Of a DNA stretch of 64,000 nt, positions 56,151-64,000 are shown piece by piece. Numbering within the stretch: position 1 is the first letter of the stretch; each line of letters starts with the position of its first letter. A program made the position numbers and the translations under genes. The DNA is from Dichetophora obliterata (lineage: Eukaryota; Arthropoda; Insecta; Diptera; Sciomyzidae), in contig OY986435.1 in NCBI GenBank assembly GCA_963920525.1, positions 99,652,115-99,716,114 of the forward strand, in the 5' to 3' direction. Below the pieces are notes generated by a model that saw only the letters and a list, made by a program, of their open reading frames with translations, made no database searches and was not told the DNA's origin.

Positions 56151-57959
56151 TTATCTAACAAAATATTTTTTTGAACTGCTAGAAGTACTTTTGGACAAAG
56201 ATGAAATGAGCGGATCGGATGAAAAAAGTAGTGCATGTGCTAAATTTAGCATAGTATTGTACCGTGATGTTTTTCGTGTATGATGCAGGCGGAAATTTCG
56301 CAAGTCTTTGTTTCTAGCTTCCAAAGCTTCTTCTGACATCATACCAAATGGAATAGCTACACTATTTATTATGTCGTCTCCATGTATTACGATTTTATGG
56401 ACGGAAAACGGCATATAAAACCATGGATAATTTTGCACAAAAATTTGTGCTGTTTTTAATGTATAATCGTGAAAAAGTGCAGTATTTATTTGATATCCGC
56501 AAGACATAGTACGTAAAATTACGCTGAATCTTTCGATTAAACTTTCATTTACGCCAGTAAATTCTGCAGCCATTTTTGGTTGTTGGAAAAATCTTCTAGC
56601 GGTATTTCCATTATTAGTATTGCAGGAAACTGCTATTGGTATATCAACCAACAGGCACATATTCTTCCTTAATTCGTCTTGTATTTTAGATTTTGTATCG
56701 TTTACTATAACTCTATCAAAATTTCGAACCTACCATCTTTGAATAGGAAGTCTATAGCGATGATTCCATATCAATTCGACTAATTTTGAGCAAAATATGA
56801 CCTTTGTGTTTTCGATTTTTTTGAAACCTTGTATGATAGTAGGGCCTATAAAAATAACCTAAACTGTGGTTTTTTTTGCGAAAAAATTGTTTGTTACAGT
56901 TATACACTGTGGAAAATATAAAAAACCTTAAAAAATACAATTAGTGTTTGTATTCAAATAGCTGTAACTTTGAAACCGTAAGTTGTACAGAAAAAACGAT
57001 ATATTTTAAAGATCTTGAATTTGTCTTTTTGGTGGTGTATTTTTTTTTTGCTGCATTTTTATGAAAAAATTTTTTTTTTAACTTGAATTTTCCATTTTTA
57101 ATGGTACTATACAAATCACAAACAAATGTTTATCGGCCATATTTTGCTCAATACTGGTATAGCTTTGCCTATAAGTAGAGTGGCTACTACTGACATCACA
57201 TCCCCATTTGTATATTGTGGTAATGTTATCATTACATTTCGCATTTACGTGCTGGAAAAAGTTTGACTGTGATTTAATAATTCTTTGGACGGTATGATCA
57301 ACCAGATTTTGTAACGGCAATTCAGCGGTAATATCAGATATTTTTATTCCATTTGGGTAGCACTTTTTTTTGCTGACACTAAGACATCATAACTGGGATA
57401 TATGTTTGCGTTGCGTACTTTGGCACCAACCTGCATTAACTTATACGAATGCTTTGTGTAATCTCCGTCACATATAGAGCCGAAGCTTCTTCAAGTGATT
57501 ATTTTACTGGAAGATTTTCACCGGGATCAACTATTTTTTCACTTTGGTAGCCAATTCTACATCAGTTTGAAGCAAAGAAACTACTTGAGATGCATTTCTC
57601 TTACCAGCTTTCTGAAGACTTAGACTAGCTGCTAGCATAAGCTTTTCGCAGGAATTTTCCTTAACCAGTGGTGAAACTTTCTGGACTAAGTTATGGAAAC
57701 TTCTGGAAACTCTTGGACTAAGACAAGAATCAGTAAATTCCTTTGCTGGCCGCCCAGATTTGCTACTATTTGTTGGACTCAATGCTTCAATGTCCGTATC
57801 TAAAAAATCCTTTTGGCGTTTTTCAATTACCGCACGCATCCTGCCAATTTGAAACAAGCTTGCTATTAAAATTCCGTAATTTTTTTTTTTTATTTCAATG
57901 CAATGGTCTTCGCTCAATATACTTGCAATTACAATGTTTGTAAATACATGCGTTTCCAT
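56151..57959 (-). pseudogene. Transib transposase relic (RAG1-related)
   Basis: Minus strand, from N to C terminus: frame 57531-57959 (KSGRPAKEFTDSCLSPRVSR, Leu-rich segment); a broken stretch with NANIYPSYDVLVSAKK near 57370-57420; frame 57078-57320 (LVDHTVQRIIKSQSNFFQHV, then IYKWGCDVSSSHSTYRQSYT with the first catalytic Asp). About 330 bp of unrelated-looking AT-rich DNA follow at 56770-57077, where the second Asp is expected. Then RYRLPIQRW and a stop, IVNDTKSKIQDELRKN, and frame 56151-56660 with NNGNTARRFFQQPKMAAEFT, YPWFYMPFSVHKIVIHGDDI and the catalytic Glu region MSEEALEARNKDLRNFRLHH plus SSDPLIS. The GNTARRFF and SEEAxExRNK motifs are diagnostic of Transib, the transposon superfamily related to RAG1. 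Confidence 0.88.
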
Positions 57960-58082
57960 TGCTGAAAATTTTTTTTAGGGGATCGAAACACGGGAGAAAA
58001 TGCTACCGAACCCACCAAACCTTTCCTCTTATTATTTTCATTTAATTTTTAAGCAAATCGTATTTATTTATTTTTAAAATGA
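57960..58082. other. Noncoding sequence upstream of the Transib gene
   Basis: AT-rich with GGGGATCGAAACACGGGAG. No inverted-repeat end was identified. Confidence 0.3.
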
Positions 58083-58246
58083 CAATCAGTTGATAGAAAT
58101 GTAGTATCGTGAACAAGCTTAACAAGCGAAGTTCACATTAGCGCTATTTTTTGTCGAAAGCACGTCATATACCAAATGCAAATTCGTTCGATCGGGCCTT
58201 TCTTTCGACTACAGTCGAAGATCGAACGCAGCTCATAATAAGGGCC
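58083..58246. repeat. Fragment of the PIF/Harbinger-like element, right end
   Basis: About 160 bp match 60690-60853 in the same orientation, ending in the same CATAATAAGGGCC end. Shared words include TCGTTCGATC, GACTACAGTCGAAGATCGAA and CGCAGCTCATAATAAGGGCC. No matching left end is seen nearby. Confidence 0.7.
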
Positions 58247-60136
58247 TGATAGTAGACTGGAAATGCACAACTCTATAAATTAGTTAATTTCAAAACGTAT
58301 TCTAAAGTTGAATTTCCCACAAACTCAATTGAGTGCTTTTTTTTAGATGAATTCAGTGATTTGAGCTGCTTGATTAGCACCACTATGTATTCAACAAGTT
58401 GTAATGAGTTACAACATCACCAGACTAGAGTTAAAAAAGTGCTATGAAGCCGCTAATGATTGCATTTGTTAAAACAGTTAACTTTGCAAAGATTTGAATT
58501 TATTTTCAATTAACTAATTAATAGAGAATGGACGGTAAAGTGTATATAATTGGGTTCTTGTGCTTGAATGAAAATGCAGTAATTAAGAGCAGCGGAAGCA
58601 GCAGCAACATACAACAAATCACATAGCGTGAAATGCACATTTTATAAACCTTCTTACAATTTCTTTTACAATGCTGGCTAATTTAGTGGTTTTGTGGTGC
58701 TGCTTCAAGTGTGCAGTGTGTGCAGTGAGCAAGCAGTTAAGAATATTCTTTTCTTTTAAATACATAAGTAAGTAGGTAGAAACAGTAACGTTGAAAGTGT
58801 CTGATGCATTACATTTCGACTAACTTCATTTTGAAGGCTGCACAGATGCCCTACACTTGTTGAGTAGGTATACTCCATTCTGCAATTAATGAGGAATGAA
58901 TGCAAGTCATATATTAAAAATATACTTATGGCTTATCTTTATAACTACATGAAAAAGCGGTTCATATGTAAACCAACACTTGGCGAGATGATCAAAATCA
59001 AATTATACTTGTACTCAATCCAATATCTGAAAATTGAATTTAAGACAAAAACTAGTTTTAGTTTTAATTTTAGACGCAACTACTTGTAAAGTTTTGAATG
59101 CATTTTATTTCATGCTAGAAAAGACTAAGAAACTTCATCAACAAATATTTTATAATAAATAATTATAATGCTCAACATACTGTGACGAGTTGAACCACAA
59201 AATCCGACCAACAGGCCAAACGCGAGAAACATCGCAGCAACACAAACAGTCAGCTAGCCAGCCAAATGCTAAATAATAGTTACAGCAACACTAAAAAAAA
59301 TAAATAAAAATAAAACCATACTGATTTAAGCCAACAACAAAGCACTACAAGATGTGGATGTGGATGAGGATGACGAACTGCTGCTGTTGCAGATTTTCCA
59401 ATTTCAAGCCATCAACAAATACGAGACGATTTTGTTGCTAGCTAGCTCTCTTCTGCTATATGAACCATAAGCAATTTTTATTGCATTTATTCGTGGTCTC
59501 CGACCAAGTGCATCAATATTGCATTTGTTTCCATCGACATTCATCACTTAACACATGCCAATGTTTGCGATTTCGGTTTTTGATTAATATAACCAACCAT
59601 TACGGTACAACTTATTATTGTTATAACTATTTTTTTATTGTCTTGCTTTAAAAATCGAAATGACATTTTGTTGAGTGCTTGAAATTTATTTCTTTTCTTC
59701 TAACGGTGAAAATGTAAGTATGTGAATAGCATGGAAATTCGTTCAGAGGAAAGGATTTTCTCATTAAAAATTTAATACTTTTCGTAATTGTTGCTGCTTT
59801 CACTGTAATGACGCTAAAAATACGAAATAAATTGTTCATTTTGTCAGACACATGCTTTTGTATCGCAAATCAAAAAAAGAAAAGAAGTTAGTGTCACAAA
59901 CAATGGTGCTTTAAGCCTAATATTGTTTTTTGTTAATTTTTAGCTGAACTTTTTAGATAAGTAGAAGCAATGTTTTTGTTTTTAATTTAATTTTTTTATT
60001 AGAAGATAGTAGAACAATTGGACGTGGTAGCTCGAAAAATAATAGCCAAAAATAGCCAAATTAACTCGAATTTATAGATTGCATTTAAGGATTAATTTTT
60101 ATGTGTATATCGTGTATGCGCCTCAAAAATGGTTAT
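58247..60136. other. Less repetitive Jupiter intron sequence
   Basis: This stretch shows no transposon remnants. It has more balanced composition in places, with AGCAGCGGAAGCAGCAGCAAC at about 58590 and CTGCTGCTGTTGC at about 59380, both common in fly noncoding host DNA and 5' UTRs. No exon could be supported; the missing 5' exons of Jupiter were not found. Confidence 0.35.
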
Positions 60137-60853
60137 GGCCCTTATAATGAGTTGCTTTCGACGTTCGATTTTCGCTGGTTATCGAACAACGAGTATCGAA
60201 AGTTAAATTCTTATTATGAGCAGTGCAACCCTATCGAAATGTTCGTTGCTCATCGAAATTTCAGTCGAATAGGATTTTGCTTTCGATGCGATGCGTGCTT
60301 AGCAATAATTGTTAAAAATTTAAGTATTTTGTGATTGTATTTTCCTTTTTAAAGACTTAAAACTTATATTGAACTGTTTTTGTAATTTTTATGCAGGTCT
60401 AAGGTGGTGAGCAACAAATCACAGTTAAAAAAACTGGTCTTATTGATGGAGGCAAACTTTGACTGCAAAGGATATTTGTTCCAAAGTTCAGGCGACAAAG
60501 ACATGGGAAGAACTCACGCTGGAATTAAATTGCTTAGGACCACCAGTTAGAACAGCAAAGTGGCTTAAGATAAGCTAAAGAAAGCGTTGCTTAACCGTTT
60601 TCTACTTCTAGCCAGTTCCGTCAAGCTTTCATCCTCTTCTGACGGAGCGTCGAATCTTATGGAAAGTTGAAAGTTTAGTTGAAATAAAACAACGATCACC
60701 TGATAGAAATATACTACCGTGAACAAACAAAATGAACGAAATTCACAATAGCGCTAGTCTTCGTCCAAAGCGCGTTATAATACCAAACGCCAATTCGTTC
60801 GATCAGGTCATTCGACTACAGTCGAAGATCGAACGCAGCTCATAATAAGGGCC
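60137..60853 (+). mobile_element. PIF/Harbinger-like deletion derivative
   Basis: Ends GGCCCTTATAATGAG (60137) and CTCATAATAAGGGCC (ending 60853) are inverted with one mismatch, and the pairing goes on into TGC(T/G)TTCGA. The flanks both have TAT (60134-60136 and 60854-60856), a 3-bp duplication as in PIF/Harbinger. It contains a Myb/SANT-like gene remnant, the usual second gene of that superfamily, and no transposase. Confidence 0.7.
60398..60640 (+). pseudogene. Myb/SANT (Zeste-like) DNA-binding domain remnant
   Basis: Plus strand, one frame reads NKSQLKKLVLLMEANFDCKG (first helix) and, one frame over, TWEELTLELNCLGPPVRTAK with the conserved Trp and LGPP of the Zeste/Myb-type trihelical domain. 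The frame shift near 60500 and later stops show it is dead. In PIF/Harbinger elements such a protein works with the transposase to bind the ends. Confidence 0.65.
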
Positions 60854-60856
60854 TAT

Positions 60857-61845
60857 GTGATTTTTGTCAATTTTTTTTTTATTGCTTATTTTATTAACAC
60901 TCTATCTCCCATATTTCTGCATTTTCCGTTTTTTTAGATCTCTTTTGGTTTAGAAGTGATCAAAGCAGTTATGTGCTCGGAGTAGTAAAAATGCTCTGAA
61001 ATAAAATCAGTTTTTCTGCGCTCCTGAAAAGTTGCTGAAAACACAACCATTTTTGTAGGCGCAGCGACGATATGCAGCAGGCATTCTACGCAATTCTAAC
61101 TACGATTCACATTTTTTTTTTTGTGAGGATCGATAGACAAACATTAAAATCGATTAAAGCAAAAAAGTTGGCGCTTATATTTTAAAAAAGCTAAAAAAAC
61201 AGGGAAAAGAATTAGTTTTTGTTGTTTTCAATTATTTCATGGTGATACGTACGCATCAAAAATTTGTCTATACAAAAAATTTTTTTCATGTTTTTGCTAA
61301 AAAATTAGTAGCAAAATATTCTTCGAATTTCACAAAAATCGATTTTTAAGGACTAAACTCAAAAAATGCTACTTACTGGTTTTCATATCACATAATTAAC
61401 TTACGTTTTGTATGAAATTCTTTTAGCGATCCTTTTCGTTCTTTTGTGCTCATTTTTACTTTCTTAAGGGGCGAGGTAAGGTTTTAAGCGCAAAAAAGGC
61501 ATATTTTCAGTATTTATTTTTTGGAGATATGAATAACGTTGGTTCATTTATTTCATATACACGTTATAGTATTGGAAATGGCAAAAATTTTCAATTAAAA
61601 AATATCAATAAATCAGTCCGTGGCGCCAAATCTCCGGAAGCGCCTCGAGAAAAGTTGTTATGCGGTGAACACCATAGCTCGTTACCGGATCATCTAAAAC
61701 AAAAAATCGAAATGCTTTTTAAAGGTGATATGTAGAGAGCGGATTTTTATGCAAATGCATATTTTACCTGAACATCGCACAGGTTTCGGACAAAGTCAGA
61801 AATGCCTCTTGCTAAAAACTAATACTATTAGCCCTATAAATGTTT
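60857..61845. other. Intronic DNA, nothing firmly recognised
   Basis: A plus-strand frame at 61529-61735 (68 codons, SVRGAKSPEAPREKLLCGEH) looks protein-like but matches nothing I know, and has no intact start context or partner exon. The rest is AT-rich. Confidence 0.3.
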
Positions 61846-61920
61846 TGCATATTCGCATATTTTGCATATTTTACATATTCTGCATATTTTGCATATATTC
61901 TGCATATTTTGCATATTAAC
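61846..61920. repeat. TTTTGCATAT minisatellite
   Basis: About seven imperfect copies of a 10-bp unit (TTTTGCATAT with TTCTGCATAT and TTTTACATAT variants). Confidence 0.75.
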
Positions 61921-62163
61921 AGCATAAATTGCACAATGTTTCAAAATATTTAGTATACATAAATTCTTGCACAATACAGTTAAAATTTTTACTTTATGAA
62001 CAATTCATGTGTATTTGTTTAATTGTTTAAATTTTTCTCAGTTCTCATGGCGGCAAAAAAAAATATTGAGTGCACAGAATTTTCTATAGTGTTTGCTCTT
62101 TTTTTATCGATAAGAGTGAATATTAATGATTATTAAATAATAACTTCTGTTACCGAAATAAAA
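61921..62163. other. Noncoding sequence before the hAT-like gene
   Basis: AT-rich; possibly the 5' flank of the hAT-like element. No end identified. Confidence 0.3.
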
Positions 62164-62577
62164 ATGCCGAAGACAAATAAAACATATTCTTTCAAAAAGT
62201 GGCTTAGCCAATTGAATGATGATACTTTAAAATGACAAGATGGAAATTTTTTTTGCATTGTTTGCAATAATATGGTAAGAATATATAGGTACATATTAAT
62301 TTGTATACCTATACACGTTAACTAGTCTTTAGTAACAAAAATGTGTTATATATATTTTTTATTAAATTAAAGTTGACTAGTGAGTGAATTTCACAACTTA
62401 CTCAACATCTCAAAACAAGAATCCACAAAAACAATAGCAATTTACAAATCGCATTAAACGACAACATATCCATATCAGACCTTAATTACGAAATGTGCCA
62501 GGCAATGGTAGCAATAAATTTACCTTGGAAATCCCTCAATAATAATATTTGGCGATCGTTAATGGAAAGGTATACTT
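62164..62577 (+). pseudogene. hAT/CGGBP1-like gene, 5' part, cut by piggyBac
   Basis: ATG at 62164 starts MPKTNKTYSFKKWLSQLNDD; after a stop, FFCIVCNN gives the first half (CxxC) of a BED-type zinc finger, followed by a donor GTAAGA at 62275. A second exon near 62390-62577 reads QLTQHLKTRIHKNN (the His half of the finger) and NYEMCQAMVAINLPWKSLNN, NIWRSLMERYTF. The order, zinc finger then an AMVxxNxPWxxLNNPxxRxFLEKYT-like helix, is that of CGGBP1 and related proteins derived from hAT transposases. The reading stops at 62577, where a piggyBac element begins. Confidence 0.65.
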
Positions 62578-62581
62578 TTAA

Positions 62582-64000
62582 CCCTCATTGGTCCCTCGAG
62601 AAATACATCTAATCGGTCCCATTGTATGCGCGCGCATACACATACATTTTTAATTGTAAAAAAGCTAAAAAAATTAACCATTTATGTTTTGTGATTTTTT
62701 ATGTTTATTACATTGTTTACTATCATATTAATACATTTGAACTTCATAAAGGTAGATTTAGAATGAAATTAATTAGAAAAAAAAAAATTGAATTTTTAAC
62801 TTTTGTCAATTATTTGTACATTTTTCGCATAAATTGAAATTATGTTCAGCACAAATGAAATTTCTACACTTTTCACAGCGTGTAGCAAAAAGATTTTTGT
62901 TATTTTTATATGTGCAGATGTAGCATCGGCCTCGTTTTGATGTACTTGGTAGATGGCGAATCTCCCGAAATCTTTGAATAACACTGGAAGCATCATTACT
63001 TTGAGGTTGTTTTTTACTTTTAGTGATCTGTTTTTCAACGAGATTCAATCCAAGCTCCTCGATAAAAAGGCTACGACGAATATTATGGTTCGTTTTAGAA
63101 TTTTTGCAATTCGGTAACAATGCAATGAACGTCACGAATGCATTCAACGCACTAACATCAAGCATGTTACAAAATACTGCCATTGGCCACCGATTGACTT
63201 TTCGTTTGCATGTATACGTAGCCACCATTTAATCCATAGTATCAACTCCACTCTTGGTTTTGTTGTAGTCCTCAATGATGTTAGGTTTCTTCTTTTCACT
63301 ATTCTCATTTAAGCTGACAACATTGTGGTATGTTCTGAGCAATGTCACAAATCGGTACCGGCGAGGAACATATGACAACATAACTGCTTGCATTTATGTT
63401 CATATACAACTTCTGTAAGATAAATTGGCTTTTGACGCATGTCGAGTAGAACTGAAGGAATTTCAGTCCTATTTTTCCTTATTGTTCCCAAAATACTCAT
63501 GCGATTCTTGTGTAAATCTTCTGTCAAATCATACGAAGTGAAAAAGTTGTCACACGTTACATTTCTGTCAGAAAGTCCTTCCACCAAATCCAAAACAACA
63601 CGCCGTCCGAGATTACGTTCAGGAGTGGCATTACGATTCCGACCAACATAAATTTGTGTGTTGTATGCATACCAGCTTTTTGAGTCGCATAGCACCAAAA
63701 TTTTGATGCCATCCATGATGCCGGCTTGGATGGAATATACTGACGAATCGGACATCGCCCACAATACGGAACTAACTGTTCATCTACGGTAATGTTTTTT
63801 CCTGGTGTGTACACAACTTTCAAATTATGATTCCTTTTATCGTATGCATTTCGAATCGGTGCCAATTTGTCACGTACAGAAATTACTTGTGGATGCAGTG
63901 TTGGCCATACGTTGTTCGCGGTCATCAAATCGAATGCAACCATGGATACGCTTGAACATTTTCAAAGACATTGTTGCTCTAAATATTGACCGACCAGTTT
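62582..64000 (-). mobile_element. piggyBac-type element, truncated by the window edge
   Basis: The 3' end is CCCTCATTGG at 62582, preceded by TTAA (62578-62581), the duplicated target of this superfamily and its usual CCCT-type end. The element's transposase remnant runs from about 62806 to the right edge on the minus strand. The other end lies outside the window. Confidence 0.8.
62806..63995 (-). pseudogene. piggyBac-type transposase, damaged, N-terminus off the edge
   Basis: From the right edge downwards: FRATMSLKMFKRIHGCIRFD at 63900-63990; a frameshift; KNITVDEQLVPYCGRCPIRQ and YIPSKPA in the frame 63557-63943 (first catalytic Asp); frame 63345-63764 with NTQIYVGRN, VTCDNFFTSYDLTEDLHKNR (second Asp) and YEHKCKQLCC; then TKSGVDTMD (third Asp) near 63240-63270, followed by TAA in place of a Gln codon. 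The C-terminal frame 62806-63228 ends with the Cys/His-rich GRCYICTYKN, TRCEKCRNFICAEH, LCEKC domain that binds the element ends. All three Asp motifs survive, but frameshifts and a stop kill the gene. Confidence 0.88.

Noticed and set aside
56900..56915. CACTGTGG as the terminal signal of the Transib element
   Set aside because: It lies in the middle of the Transib gene and no inverted partner was found, so it cannot be that element's own end; kept only as a possible end of a foreign insertion.

Overview
The window is AT-rich nuclear DNA from a higher fly (Diptera, Brachycera). The only host gene I can identify is Jupiter, which encodes a microtubule-associated protein. Two of its internal coding exons lie on the minus strand at 50277-50410 and 7915-8175. 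Their splice sites and reading phases fit together exactly. The other 99 percent of the window is intron: about 42.1 kb between these two exons, at least 13.6 kb upstream and at least 7.9 kb downstream. I infer the organism from the Jupiter protein sequence and from the types of transposon present; no species can be named.

The introns are packed with transposable elements, most of them broken and many nested. Going along the plus strand: 0.9-1.5 kb is a local repeat cluster; 3.7-7.3 kb has tRNA-like SINE heads and a palindrome-rich hAT-type MITE (6199-7004); 8461-8757 is a 297-bp hAT-type MITE with a perfect 8-bp target duplication. From 9791 to 25579 lies a head-to-tail tandem duplication, two copies of about 7.9 kb that differ, as far as I read, by one base in a T run. 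Each copy carries a P-like element with another inverted-repeat element inside it, two MITEs, a dead mariner and the 3' part of a LINE. The LINE continues past copy 2. It is split by a dispersed repeat, which is itself split by an apparently intact Tc1-type transposon with IR/DR ends (27367-29023).

From 31.4 to 38.6 kb there is a short MITE, a decayed multicopy gene of unknown function carrying a MITE, and a plus-strand LINE interrupted by a DD41D mariner and by a 1.1-kb inverted-repeat element that contains a tRNA-like sequence. At 40.9-41.9 kb a Tc1 fragment is fused to an antisense mariner fragment. At 44.3-49.8 kb is a MULE-type element with long terminal inverted repeats and a transposase that has lost its catalytic core. 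Upstream of Jupiter exon 50277-50410 come an inverted copy of the dispersed repeat with a hAT-type MITE in it (51.9-54.2 kb), another MITE copy, a Transib (RAG1-related) transposase relic (56.1-58.0 kb), a PIF/Harbinger-like deletion derivative (60.1-60.9 kb), and a hAT/CGGBP1-like gene cut by a piggyBac element that runs off the right end.

The only open reading frame that looks complete and functional is the Tc1 transposase at 27665-28669. I see no rRNA gene, no credible functional tRNA gene, no CRISPR and no bacterial-type operon.
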